This document shows, one piece after another, positions 17,667 through 26,609 of a stretch of DNA of 32,444 nt. Made by a program: the position numbers and the translations under genes. Position 1 is the stretch's first letter, and every line of letters begins with the position of its first letter. Origin of the DNA: QYOJ01 sp043810345 (GTDB taxonomy: Bacteria > Bacteroidota > Bacteroidia > Bacteroidales > FEN-979); the NCBI GenBank assembly GCA_043810345.1, contig JBDROF010000053.1:1-32444 (forward strand), given 5' to 3'. The notes beneath the pieces were generated by a model. The model was not told the origin of the DNA. It was given only the letters and a program-made list of their open reading frames with translations, and did not search any database.

Positions 17667-17674
17667 TATATTTG
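17667..17674 (+). promoter_or_regulatory. -7 box TATATTTG for the outer-membrane barrel gene
   Basis: An exact TAnnTTTG match 22 bases before the ATG, with TTTT 19 bases upstream in the -33 position (17644-17647). Spacing fits the Bacteroidetes promoter consensus. Confidence 0.5.
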
Positions 17675-17696
17675 TATTAAAGATAAAGAGATAACC

Positions 17697-18389
17697 ATGA
17701 AACGAAATCAACTTTCCGGCGCTTTACTGGTCGTGCTGGCCCTGATCCTTTTCGGCTCTTTGAGCGGAAAAGCCCAGTTGGTCAACGAAGTAGCTAAAAA
17801 ACGGATCACCATTGGAATCGGTTTGTTCAATGATATCTGGTTTGATGTCCCGCAAGGAATCAACACCCGGACCATCAACCAGGGCTTCCAGACCTTTATC
17901 ATGTATAATGTCCCCTTTGGGAAAAGTAACTTTGGATTCGCCATCGGCCTTGGATTCAGAGCCCAGAACCTGTATGGGAATTTTCAAGTCGATAGCAAGA
18001 TGGATTCGACTACACTAGTGAAAATTCCTGATTCCGCTAATTATAAGCGCAGCAAACTAACTCTGCCATACTTGGAATTGCCCATTGAATTCAGGTTCAA
18101 GTCAAAATCAAAGATTGCGGTTGGGATCGGCTTTAAAATTGCCTATCTTCTTCCGGCACATACAAAGTATGTTGGAGATGATTATTACATTGAAAAAAAT
18201 TTGGAGAAACTTCGGGTTAAATTCCGGGAGATCAAAAACCTGGAACAGTTTACTTACGGTCCTACCTTCCGGATAGGATACAGGTGGTTCCATATCAACG
18301 CCTATTACTCCCTATCTAAAATCTTCACCCTGGGAAATGGTCCGGAGATGTATCCCTTATCAATCGGAATTCTCCTGATGCCTTTTTAA
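17697..18389 (+). CDS. Outer-membrane beta-barrel protein (PorT/OmpW-like)
   Basis: A 230-residue exported protein. The signal peptide covers about 1-27 (ends SLSGKAQ). The remainder alternates short amphipathic strands, with Gly-rich turns such as IGIGLF, FAIGLGFRAQNLYG and FRIGYRWFHINAYYSLSK, as in eight-stranded barrels of the PorT/outer-membrane beta-barrel group. No enzymatic motif is visible, and the role is unknown. Start at ATG 17697 follows a promoter box; an earlier in-frame start would overlap it. The last four bases overlap the end of the convergent PAP2-like gene. Confidence 0.75.
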   Translation: MKRNQLSGALLVVLALILFGSLSGKAQLVNEVAKKRITIGIGLFNDIWFDVPQGINTRTINQGFQTFIMYNVPFGKSNFGFAIGLGFRAQNLYGNFQVDSKMDSTTLVKIPDSANYKRSKLTLPYLELPIEFRFKSKSKIAVGIGFKIAYLLPAHTKYVGDDYYIEKNLEKLRVKFREIKNLEQFTYGPTFRIGYRWFHINAYYSLSKIFTLGNGPEMYPLSIGILLMPF

Positions 18390-18997
18390 ACCAGGAAAGA
18401 GGTAATACACATCACAAAAGCGCCCATCAGCCATCCGGAGTAGACCTCCGCCGGTTGGTGGGCATTCAGCTTCAGACGGGCCGATCCCGTCAATCCGGAA
18501 ATCACAATGGTACCGATCAGCAGAATCAGAGCATATCCTCCTGAAGCAAGGGCCATGGCAAGGAAGAGACCGGCAACAGCTCCCAGGGCCGTCATGTGCA
18601 TGCTGATGCGGTAAAGAAGGGTTACAAGCAAAGTAACCACGGTGAGCAGTGTAGCTCCCAGAATGAAGAGTTGAAAATACCGGGGCAGATAAATGTCCTT
18701 GATCAGGTAGAATGTCACGTAATAGAAAATCGACAGGGTAATCAGCGGAAAGATGCGTTCTTCCCGTTTCGGGAGATAAAAGGAGGAGATGACCTTCATC
18801 CGGAACATGATAAACAGGATGAAAAGAGGGAAGATGAAGGTAGTAACCAGGATCGTACCAGCAACCAGTAATTTCATTTGCAGAGGGAGCAAAACGGAAA
18901 AGGTAGTGTCGAGTCCCAGCAGGATCACCAGGATATAGCAAGGGATTAGCAGTGGATGAAACAGCAACGAAAGGATTCGGGCAATACGGTTGTCCAT
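18386..18997 (-). CDS. PAP2-like integral membrane protein
   Basis: A 203-residue protein with about six membrane helices. Two segments recall PAP2 acid phosphatases: S-M-H-M-T-A (motif two, family S-G-H) and L-N-A-H-Q-P-A-E-V-Y-S-G (motif three, family H-x-P-x-D-V-x-x-G). The first motif KxxxxxxRP is not seen, so phosphatase activity is doubtful; a lipid-phosphate-related role in the inner membrane is an inference. Start at ATG 18997 places the gene 16 bases after the rpoN stop, so both share a transcript. An earlier in-frame start would run into rpoN. Confidence 0.72.
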   Translation of the reverse strand: MDNRIARILSLLFHPLLIPCYILVILLGLDTTFSVLLPLQMKLLVAGTILVTTFIFPLFILFIMFRMKVISSFYLPKREERIFPLITLSIFYYVTFYLIKDIYLPRYFQLFILGATLLTVVTLLVTLLYRISMHMTALGAVAGLFLAMALASGGYALILLIGTIVISGLTGSARLKLNAHQPAEVYSGWLMGAFVMCITSFLV

Positions 18998-19013
18998 GCC
19001 TGTCGGGATTAGC

Positions 19014-20513
19014 CTACTGCAGTTCCACGCGAAGCCTGGAAGAAGGGATGTTAAGCTGTTTACGGTATTTGGAGATGGTGCGTCGGGCAATGTTGTATCC
19101 TTTTCCTTTCAGCATGTCAACCAGCTGATCATCGGTAAAGGGATTGCTTTTATCTTCCTCTTTGATCAGATCCTGAAGGATCTTCTTGATCTCCCGGGTG
19201 GAAACCTCTTCCCCTCTTACATTTTGCATGGATTCGGAGAAGAAGCTTTTCAACAAAAAGGTACCGAAAGGAGTTTGAACATATTTGCTGTTCGCCACAC
19301 GGGAGATGGTCGAGATATCCAGATTTACCATCTCAGCGATATCTTTCAGGATCATCGGGTGCAGCTTCGTCTCGTCGCCGCTGAGGAAATACTCCCGTTG
19401 ATATTCCATGATGGCAGTCATGGTTTTGAAAAGGGTCTCTTGTCGCTGCTTGATGGCTTCGATGAATCCTCTTGCCGAGTCGAGTTTCTGTTTGATGAAA
19501 GAGATAGCCGCTTTCTCCCCGCTGGTGGCCTTATTTTTTTTCCTCACATAGGCCTGAAGCATTTCCTGGTATTGCCGGTTGACGATCAATTCAGGTGCAT
19601 TTCTGCTGTTGAGGGTGAGTTCCAGTTCGCCGTCGACATTGGTTATGATGAAATCGGGGATGATATACTCCTCCAACCGGGCAGTTTCCGGGATATTTCC
19701 GCCGGGTTTGGGATTTAGTTTTTGAATCTCAGTAATGACTTCTTTCAGCTCCTCTTCCGTGATCTTCAGACGGATCATTAATTTATCGAACCGACGTTTA
19801 CTGAATTCACCGAAGTGTTCGAGAATGATGATGGTTGCCAGCTCTACTGCTTTCGTCCGTTCAGGGATCCTGTTCAACTGCAGTAAGAGGCACTCACGCA
19901 GGTCCCTCGCCCCGATTCCCGGGGGGTCAAAACTCTGCACCAGTTTCACTATCTCCTCCACCTCTTTTGGGGAGGTATTGATGTTCTGGTTGAATGCCAG
20001 ATCGTCAATCAGGGCAGTTGTCTCCCGTCTCAGGTATCCTGCTTCATCCAGGTTTCCAATGATGGTAGTGGCCATAATGAACTCCCTGTCAGTGGATCTG
20101 CTCAAGCCAAGTTGTGCCAACAGGAAATCCTGGAAGCTGATGACGGAGATGATCGGATGTTCGCGCTTCTCTTCATCCGGACTGCTGTAAGAGGGTACAA
20201 GCTGGTAGCTGGGAGTCTCTTCATCCTCCAGGTAATCTTCGATGGAGAACTCATTAAACAGCTCAGCTCCTTCTTCGAGGTCATCACGCAGTTCGTCTTC
20301 ATCGGAAACGGTTGATTCGAGAGACGGCTCCTCCGAAAAGTCATCCAGTTCATTCTCCTCGTCAACGGATTCGTCAAGAGCCGGATTTTCTTCGATCTCC
20401 TGTTTGATCCGTTGTTCAAATGTGATAACCGGCTCCTGAAGCAGGCGCATGACCAGCACCTGCTGAGGAGATAGTTTTTGTTGTAGTTTTTGCTGTAGTC
20501 TCTGGTTCAGCAT
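19014..20513 (-). CDS. rpoN: RNA polymerase sigma-54 factor RpoN
   Basis: A 499-residue sigma-54. Region I is at the N-terminus (QQKLSPQQVLVMRLLQ, Gln/Leu-rich, contacts enhancer-binding ATPases). Region II is a long acidic stretch at about 45-105. The core-binding domain follows (about 120-300, with FDPPGIGARDLRECLLLQL). The DNA-binding part ends with the RpoN box ARRTISKYR at 476-484. All hallmark elements are present, so it should direct transcription from -24/-12 promoters with activator ATPases encoded elsewhere. Start at 20513 is chosen because the sequence upstream in frame has no sigma-54 similarity and contains the promoter. Confidence 0.96.
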   Translation of the reverse strand: MLNQRLQQKLQQKLSPQQVLVMRLLQEPVITFEQRIKQEIEENPALDESVDEENELDDFSEEPSLESTVSDEDELRDDLEEGAELFNEFSIEDYLEDEETPSYQLVPSYSSPDEEKREHPIISVISFQDFLLAQLGLSRSTDREFIMATTIIGNLDEAGYLRRETTALIDDLAFNQNINTSPKEVEEIVKLVQSFDPPGIGARDLRECLLLQLNRIPERTKAVELATIIILEHFGEFSKRRFDKLMIRLKITEEELKEVITEIQKLNPKPGGNIPETARLEEYIIPDFIITNVDGELELTLNSRNAPELIVNRQYQEMLQAYVRKKNKATSGEKAAISFIKQKLDSARGFIEAIKQRQETLFKTMTAIMEYQREYFLSGDETKLHPMILKDIAEMVNLDISTISRVANSKYVQTPFGTFLLKSFFSESMQNVRGEEVSTREIKKILQDLIKEEDKSNPFTDDQLVDMLKGKGYNIARRTISKYRKQLNIPSSRLRVELQ

Positions 20514-20552
20514 TGGATTAACATCATCTTTAGACCCTGTAATGAATCTCAG

Positions 20553-20560
20553 CAAATATA
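20553..20560 (-). promoter_or_regulatory. -7 box TATATTTG upstream of rpoN
   Basis: Read on the minus strand, this is an exact TAnnTTTG match about 40 bases before the rpoN ATG. The -33 region is not well matched. Confidence 0.45.
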
Positions 20561-20587
20561 CAATAAATGTGTATTTTCGGGTCGGAA

Positions 20588-20726
20588 ATGAAAAAAGTAT
20601 TGATTCCTCTCCTTGTCTTTCTGCAAGCCCCTCCTGGCCGATTCCTATCTGATTCCTCTTCACTGGGATGATGATCCGGACGCAGGTGGATGTTTCAGGT
20701 TTGGCAAAGTGGTTATTGGACGATGA
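20588..20726 (+). pseudogene. Possible remnant of a secreted-protein 5' end
   Basis: From ATG 20588 the sequence encodes a signal-peptide-like start (MKKVLIPLLVFLQA). After a C-run at about 20626-20629 the sensible frame shifts by one base and continues LLADSYLIPLHWDDDPDAGG to a stop at 20724-20726. Removing one C would give a 45-residue peptide with an Ala-x-Ala-like cleavage site. It ends inside the tail of the convergent C10 peptidase gene. It may be a decayed gene start or chance. I cannot assign a family. Confidence 0.25.
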
Positions 20727-23502
20727 TTTTATAGAATTTACTGTCACTGGCCGTGGCAACAATCAGGATATAGCAGCCTGAAGAAAACCGGCTTACATCC
20801 ATATCGAAGCGATCCGAGTTGACCTCCTGCCGGTAAACCTCTTTTCCGGTGATATCATAAAACCTGATCTCGGTGATCAGGGCGCCGGAAAGGATTTTCA
20901 TCCAATTGTCAACCGGATTGGGCCCAACGATCATGTCATCGGGCAATAACTCGATTATTGTTTTTGTGCAGGCAGGCTTTGATTCTTTAACATCATAGAC
21001 AGCTCTCACACAATAGGAGTATTCTCCCGGGGAGAGGCCGCAATCGGTGTACCGGCAGGACGAAATGCAGGAGGAGTTAACCTTCTTTCCATCCCTGTAC
21101 ATGTTGTACCCCAGCAACTGGTATCCCATGGTATCGGGTAGGGGCACCTCCCAGGTTAAATCGATATCATACCCTAGAATGGTTGCCTGAAGCATTGAAG
21201 GCGAAGGCAATTCCGGGATCAGTTTTCCGGTGTATTTGTAGATGCCGTTTTTATCAGGCAGATAACTGGTACCACCCAGCCATCCCGTTCTGTCGTTCAC
21301 CCAGGCAGCGTGGAAAAATTCCGAAACATCCCAGGAATGGATTTCTCCGGAAGTAGTAACCTTGGTCCATGTTTCACCCCCGTCAAATGTTTCGCAAATC
21401 ACCCCGGTATAGGGCGATCGTTGCTGAACCAGTCCGTGAGAGCCGCTGAGAAAGGAGGGAGCTACATACATGCCTGCCAGTGGCCCAACTGTGAAAACCT
21501 CCCAGTGGTGTCCCCTGTCGCAGGACCGGAAGATCCTTCCCCTGTTGGTGGTGAACCAGAGGGTATCCCTGATGGCGGAATACCAACCCACAATTCCCAC
21601 TTCGTTTCCTTGTGGATCAGGAATATTCGTGCCATCCACCCGGATCCAACTGGTGCCTCCATCACTTGTAGTATAGATCTCAAACTCTCCGTCAACAGGA
21701 TCTCCCATACAGCATCCATCTGTCTCATTGAAGAAATAAATACAGTTTGGAAACGATCCGTTGTAAGAATAGGCGTCGGGTTGTTGTCGAACCCAGGTAA
21801 TCCCACCATCATACGTAGCGAATATTCCCGGGGGATTTTCACCGTAGGAATGGCACATGACGGTGTAAGCCCGATTGACATCCACACCGCATATCATGGA
21901 TGGGACCAGCCCGTCAACTCCTTTCATGGTGCCTGGGATCCAGGTTGTTCCGCCATTTGACGTCCTGATAAAATCATGACATGGTGAGATAGAAGACCCG
22001 GGATAGCGTGCCGTTGCCCACGCCACATTGCTGTCGACCGCGGAGATATGATGGATTTCCCTGGCTTCCGGAAAATGGGTCGCCTGGATGATCCATTCAG
22101 TTACGTTCAGGGTAATGAAGGAGAAAATGCTATCCTCCCCGGAGTAGGCAATGGCCATGAATTTGTGCGACCCGATATCATCCAGCGTTGTTTTCCAGGT
22201 GTATTCAAGGCTCTCTCCGGCGCCGTACATGATCTCCTCTCCATCCAGCCATAAGGACAAATAATCCGGATTCCCTTTCAGCACGGATACTTTGATATGA
22301 GCGGTGTCCCCCGCGGTGATCAGCGAACGGGAGGGCGGGGAAATGATGCGGATACAAACGGATGATGGGAAAGGTTTCAGGTTAAAAATCGCGGAATTGC
22401 TTTCATTAAAGGCCATGCTCCAGCCCGGATTCAACGCACCGATGGCATACCAACCGTTGTAACTACCGTTCCAGCCCCAGTTGGAATGAAACAGTGAATC
22501 TTCTGATATAAATCCATCACAAACAAAGGCATGGCCACCGGCAGATGGCATAAAGCCCCCATAAATAACAGGAAGGTGTTGCTCAAGGTCGGCGCAAAGA
22601 AGCGATTTCCATTCAGCCTCTGAGCAGGCATCTTTATATTGATAATTGGCGTCGGGGTGGTAATTAAAAAAATTTACCAACGCCTCAATGACATCATACA
22701 GGTATGCTCCGGATGAGGATGCTCCATAATGCATATTGACCGATACACCGGCATGAAACATCAGGGTTGCAACAGCATTACTCAGAAGTGTATCAAGATG
22801 ATCCGGCATCGAATCCCAGCGGTAAACCGTGTTTCCGAAATCAGCTGAAATCATGCCGTATTTTTCATGCAGGTATTCATGGGAGCCTGTCCCTTCCGGT
22901 GGAAAATTGTGGTATTTCAACACCTGGGCCATGGCGGTTGCCACGCACCCGGTCAGGGCATGATCGCAGGGACCTGCCTCATCAACCGGACATTGTTCAT
23001 TGTATATACATCCCTGCCCCCATGATGTTGAGAGGAACGGACCAATCTCATGGGCAACGACCGGGGATCGCAGGTTTCTGATCGATTCCCATCGTTTCGA
23101 TGTCTCCCTGTTTGAAGCTCCTGCCTGTACAAGTTGTTCGATCTGCCGGCTGTACCCCTCCAGCCACGCCGCCGTTGCTGGACTCATAGTAGTGGAAGGC
23201 GAGTAGGTCCGCTCCTTGGAAAACCCGAGAATCGGAGTGGCAGCATCATCGGCAGAAACAAGTACAAATCCACCTGCCTGGAAAAAGAAGGTATAACAGG
23301 TCGTGAACCCATTGAAGGTAGTTGCGGAATAATCGCTGATCCGGTAATCCCGGATCCCTTCAGGGGCATTCATCCGGTAAAAGATTGTCGCAACTTCACG
23401 GGCTTTGTCTGCCGGTACATGTTCGGCCATCAGGAGGGCTGAACCGAGGAGGAGTGCAATGGCAATAAAAATAATTCTCATCCGAATAGATTTCTGGTGC
23501 AT
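20713..23502 (-). CDS. Secreted C10-family cysteine peptidase with T9SS sorting domain
   Basis: A 929-residue secreted protein. Signal peptide at about 1-26; streptopain-type inhibitory propeptide at about 28-130; then the C10 catalytic domain with the nucleophile in ALTGCVATAMAQ (Cys186), catalytic His324 in SAGGHAFVCDGF, and the NWGWNGSYNGWY segment. The middle of the chain has BNR/sortilin-like repeats (SNGGTTW, TYDGGITW, TSDGGTSW, TFDGGETW) that probably form a propeller. A fibronectin-III-like region and a C-terminal type IX sorting domain (VGPNPVDNW, ITGKEVYRQEV, last strand FYKIIVQ) end it. It should be exported and fixed to or released from the cell surface. Starts at 23502 or 23481 are both possible; GGAG before the first favours 23502. 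Confidence 0.88.
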   Translation of the reverse strand: MHQKSIRMRIIFIAIALLLGSALLMAEHVPADKAREVATIFYRMNAPEGIRDYRISDYSATTFNGFTTCYTFFFQAGGFVLVSADDAATPILGFSKERTYSPSTTMSPATAAWLEGYSRQIEQLVQAGASNRETSKRWESIRNLRSPVVAHEIGPFLSTSWGQGCIYNEQCPVDEAGPCDHALTGCVATAMAQVLKYHNFPPEGTGSHEYLHEKYGMISADFGNTVYRWDSMPDHLDTLLSNAVATLMFHAGVSVNMHYGASSSGAYLYDVIEALVNFFNYHPDANYQYKDACSEAEWKSLLCADLEQHLPVIYGGFMPSAGGHAFVCDGFISEDSLFHSNWGWNGSYNGWYAIGALNPGWSMAFNESNSAIFNLKPFPSSVCIRIISPPSRSLITAGDTAHIKVSVLKGNPDYLSLWLDGEEIMYGAGESLEYTWKTTLDDIGSHKFMAIAYSGEDSIFSFITLNVTEWIIQATHFPEAREIHHISAVDSNVAWATARYPGSSISPCHDFIRTSNGGTTWIPGTMKGVDGLVPSMICGVDVNRAYTVMCHSYGENPPGIFATYDGGITWVRQQPDAYSYNGSFPNCIYFFNETDGCCMGDPVDGEFEIYTTSDGGTSWIRVDGTNIPDPQGNEVGIVGWYSAIRDTLWFTTNRGRIFRSCDRGHHWEVFTVGPLAGMYVAPSFLSGSHGLVQQRSPYTGVICETFDGGETWTKVTTSGEIHSWDVSEFFHAAWVNDRTGWLGGTSYLPDKNGIYKYTGKLIPELPSPSMLQATILGYDIDLTWEVPLPDTMGYQLLGYNMYRDGKKVNSSCISSCRYTDCGLSPGEYSYCVRAVYDVKESKPACTKTIIELLPDDMIVGPNPVDNWMKILSGALITEIRFYDITGKEVYRQEVNSDRFDMDVSRFSSGCYILIVATASDSKFYKIIVQ

Positions 23503-23624
23503 CACTCCAATAAAGATAGGACAAATGCCAGGGATAAAATCCGGACAATCGACGAACGAATATTTTTCATATATGATCATGGATTAATTGGACTACCACT
23601 TTTTTTCAGGGCTAAGCCGGGGGC

Positions 23625-23646
23625 CTTCCGGAAGTCTGTATCTTTG
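23625..23646 (+). promoter_or_regulatory. -7 box TATCTTTG with an adjacent 10-bp palindrome
   Basis: TATCTTTG at 23639-23646 matches TAnnTTTG, 20 bases before the ATG of the DUF5916 gene. The perfect palindrome CTTCCGGAAG at 23625-23634 lies in the promoter spacer, a place where a repressor dimer could bind. The operator role is inference. Confidence 0.4.
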
Positions 23647-23666
23647 AGGGCAGATCTGGCTGTCGA

Positions 23667-25907
23667 ATGAACAAGGTATCCGGGATCCTCATTTGTTCTC
23701 TTTGTTTCGCACTACTTCAAACCGGCTTAGCGCAGGAGGTCCAATCCAGTGACGATTCAAGCTTCCTGGCGAAGAAGACCATATGTGCTTCCCGGATCAC
23801 TGCTCCTCCGAAAATTGATGGTCTCCTTGATGAACCGGTATGGAAAACACTGTATGTAGCCGACCGGTTCGTTCAGTTCACGCCGTATAACGGAATTCAA
23901 CCGAAATATCGCACGGAGGTGCGGTTTGGATACGACGATGTGGCATTGTATGCCGGGGCTTTCATGACAGATCCCCATCCTGACAGCATCCTCCGTGAAC
24001 TGGGACGCCGGGATCAGATCGACGACCTGAATACCGATTTTATCACCGTCGACATTCTTCCGTATAACGATGGATTGAACATGTTTGAGTTTAAAATCAG
24101 CGCTGCCGGAATTCAGGGGGATACCAAATTTAGCGCTGTTGGCCACGACAGGAACTGGGATGCGGTATGGGAGAGTGCAGTTCATATCAGTGACTCCGGT
24201 TGGAGTGTGGAGGTTAAGATCCCGTACAGCGCTCTCCGCTTCCCGAAAACCGAAAAACAGGTTTGGGGTATTAATATCTGGCGCAACCTGCAACGGTTCC
24301 GGGAGTACTCAATCTGGACATTTATCCCGAATGACGTGGGAGAGATTTTCCGTTACTATGGAGAGCTCACAGGAATTGAACAGGTAAAAACTCCGGTCAG
24401 ACTTTCCTTCACTCCTTACCTGGGTGCTTACATTGAAAACCATCCCGGTTTTAAAGGCTGGACACCCTTGATCCAGGGAGGTATGGATCTGAAATAAGGG
24501 ATTAACCAGAGCTATACGCTCGACATGGAACTGATCCCCGACTTCGGACAGGTTCAGCCGGATGACATTATCCTGAACCTAAGCCCTTTTGAGGTGAGGT
24601 ATGAAGAGAGACGGCAATTTTTTACCGAGGGGACGGAGCTTTTCGACAAATGCGATATCTTCTATTCAAAAAGGGTAGGAAGCGAACCCAAAGGCTATGA
24701 AAGTGTGGAAGACAGTCTTCATACGGATGAGATCATCAGCAAAAACCCGGATTTAACCCAGTTGATCAACGCCACCAAGATCAGTGGCCGGAACAGCAAA
24801 GGGCTCGGCTTGGGTTTTTTCAACGGTATGACCACCAACACCTGGGCAACGGTAAAAGATACGTTAACAGGGGCCACACGGCGCATCAGTACTCAGCCCT
24901 TTACCAATTACAATGTGCTGGTGGTGGACCAGAACCTTAGCAATAACTCTTATTTGACCTTCATCAACACCAACTATTGGATACCCGAATCGGGGTATTG
25001 CGCCAACGTGACGGGAGGGGAGACAAAGCTAACGAACAAACGAAATACGTTTACATTTCTGGGACGGTTGAATGTCAGCCAGATCTTTCAGGAACATGCC
25101 CGGCCCGATTTCGGGTATCAATCCCTGCTGGTATTGTTGCGGCCAAGCGGTACGATCCGGTATGAACTGGAGAGTCAGATCACCGATAACCGTTACAATC
25201 CCAACGACATGGGATTTCTCGAGAAAAACAACGAGATTCAGAATATAGGAACTCTTTCTTACAATATTTTTGATCCAACCTGGAAATTTCTTAATTCCAG
25301 GACGGAATTTCAGGTCAAATATTATACACGCTATCAGCCATTTGAATTCATATTCCTGGATGTAGAACTCAACAACAAAACGCTATTTAAAAATTATCTG
25401 GAAGTATATGGTGAAATTGCCTGGCGTCCGTTTGGATACTGCGACTTTTATGAACCGCGTGCAAAGGGGTGGTTCTACCGGAAACCCTCTTCCTGGAATG
25501 GGGGTATTGAGCTTGGGACTGATTCAAGAAAACGGTTCGCGGTTGGATTGGAATCAGGATTTATGGCCTATTCCGGTAACAATACATTCGTTTACTGGGC
25601 AGATTTTTCTCCCCGGTTCCGGTTCAGTGACCGGTTTACGGTCACAGTGACCGTAGATTACAGCAAATGGATAAATGATTATGGCTGGGTTGAAACCCAA
25701 TTGGATTCCCTGAATAATCCAACCATTTTTTTTGGAAGACGGGATGTCACCATCCTGAATCAGGGGACTATTCCTGGCCCAGGGTATATAGATGCATTAC
25801 GGGACACCTTTTCCACTCCCTCGGCCAATTCCATTTCCATCCGGGTTCTTTATTACCTGGATTACATCTACCTGAAAAGCTGGTTTGGAAAGAAAAGAGG
25901 CGGGTGA
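23667..25907 (+). pseudogene. DUF5916 outer-membrane protein interrupted by an in-frame stop
   Basis: A 746-codon frame containing one internal TAA at 24495-24497. Before it: signal peptide at 1-23, then a CBM9/DOMON-like domain (ITAPPKIDGLLDEPVWK, WGINIWRNLQRF). After it, in the same frame: the family hallmark LDMELIPDFGQVQPDD, LNLSPFEVRYEERRQFFTEG, then a beta-barrel ending at 25907. Relatives read D-L-K-Y-G at the interruption, so TAA replaces a tyrosine codon by one substitution. DUF5916 proteins are predicted outer-membrane barrels with a carbohydrate-binding-like N-terminus; their substrates are not known. The upstream 276 residues would be secreted but lack the barrel. Either a real nonsense mutation or a base-call error. 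Confidence 0.85.
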
Positions 25908-25937
25908 TCCCTGATCACTGATATTGTTGGAATTCAC

Positions 25938-25945
25938 TACCTTTG
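25938..25945 (+). promoter_or_regulatory. -7 box TACCTTTG for tRNA-Arg
   Basis: An exact TAnnTTTG match ending 4 bases before the first base of the tRNA, so transcription would begin at or very near the mature 5' end. No convincing -33 TTTG is seen. Confidence 0.4.
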
Positions 25946-25949
25946 TCCT

Positions 25950-26021
25950 GGCCCCATAGTTCAAGGGATAGAACGGAAGTTTCCTAAACTTTAAATCCAG
26001 GTTCGAGTCCTGGTGGGGCTA
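25950..26021 (+). tRNA. tRNA-Arg (anticodon CCT)
   Basis: The sequence folds as a cloverleaf. The acceptor stem GGCCCCA pairs with TGGGGCT (one G-U), the D stem GTTC with GAAC, and the anticodon stem GAAGT with ACTTT. The loop TTCCTAA puts CCT at positions 34-36, reading AGG (Arg). T stem CCAGG pairs with CCTGG around loop TTCGAGT. The discriminator is A, and CCA is not encoded. It lies 43 bases after the DUF5916 gene and just outside the redox operon. tRNA genes are common integration sites, but no integrase or att repeat is seen in the window. Confidence 0.93.
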
Positions 26022-26032
26022 CACCGAATGCC

Positions 26033-26053
26033 AGGAATGAGGAGCCTATTCCT
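26033..26053. terminator. Small inverted repeat between tRNA-Arg and the redox operon end
   Basis: AGGAAT at 26033-26038 pairs with ATTCCT at 26048-26053 around a 9-base loop, followed by TTAATTAT on the plus strand. It overlaps the stop codon of the convergent P-loop gene. A six-pair stem is a weak candidate for ending either transcript. Confidence 0.3.
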
Positions 26054-26609
26054 TAATTATCCAACGTTCATTTTGTATGAAAACGTTGTCGGGATGGAAA
26101 TCCCAATTCATGTTATTAAACTCAACTATTTTATCTGCAAATTCAATGACTTCAGCACAGGTTTGTTTCACTGAATTGGCGGTAAAGTCTTTGATTACAA
26201 TAAACAATCCCGGTTCGAGAACTTTTCTGATAGAATTAGATTCTATAACAATCAACGCGTTATCCGGTAATATTCTCAACATAGCTTGAATCCCTTTTTC
26301 TAAAGAATTTTTGTCCACCAACAACAGATACACTTTTTTAGCCCCCGCTTTCAGCATACGTGAGGTGTCTTTCAATGTATCTGGGATCTTTTCTTCAATA
26401 ATTTGATAATCACCGGTTAACGAGTCGCATAACCCGCAGCCATCGATCCCTCTGTGACAATTTCTTTCATCCTTATCTACCGGTACTATCTTTATCCCGA
26501 ATATCTCTTTATGTGCGGAATGTTTTTCAATTATCCGGCAGGCAAACTCCGTTTTTCCGATATCTCTGCCCGTGGATCCAATGATCAGAATAGTTGATTT
26601 AACGGTCAT
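26046..26609 (-). CDS. MobB-like P-loop NTPase with a Cys cluster
   Basis: A 187-residue cytoplasmic protein. The P-loop GSTGRDIGKTEF is at 11-22. Three cysteines follow at 51, 58 and 61 (CHRGIDGCGLC), a possible metal or Fe-S site. Near residues 115-135, LPDNALIVIESNSIRKVLEPG resembles the switch region of the MobB/COG1763 group, which help finish molybdopterin-guanine-dinucleotide cofactor. Its ATG directly follows the TGA of the NuoG-like gene with no gap, so translation is coupled. This suggests a maturation or cofactor role for the redox complex or an associated Mo/W enzyme. The exact function is not known to me. Confidence 0.65.
   Translation of the reverse strand: MTVKSTILIIGSTGRDIGKTEFACRIIEKHSAHKEIFGIKIVPVDKDERNCHRGIDGCGLCDSLTGDYQIIEEKIPDTLKDTSRMLKAGAKKVYLLLVDKNSLEKGIQAMLRILPDNALIVIESNSIRKVLEPGLFIVIKDFTANSVKQTCAEVIEFADKIVEFNNMNWDFHPDNVFIQNERWIIKE

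Noticed and set aside
24495..24497. Stop-codon recoding or readthrough at the TAA in the DUF5916 gene
   Set aside because: No stem-loop or known recoding signal is evident, and TAA is a normal stop in this phylum; a substitution or base-call error is simpler.
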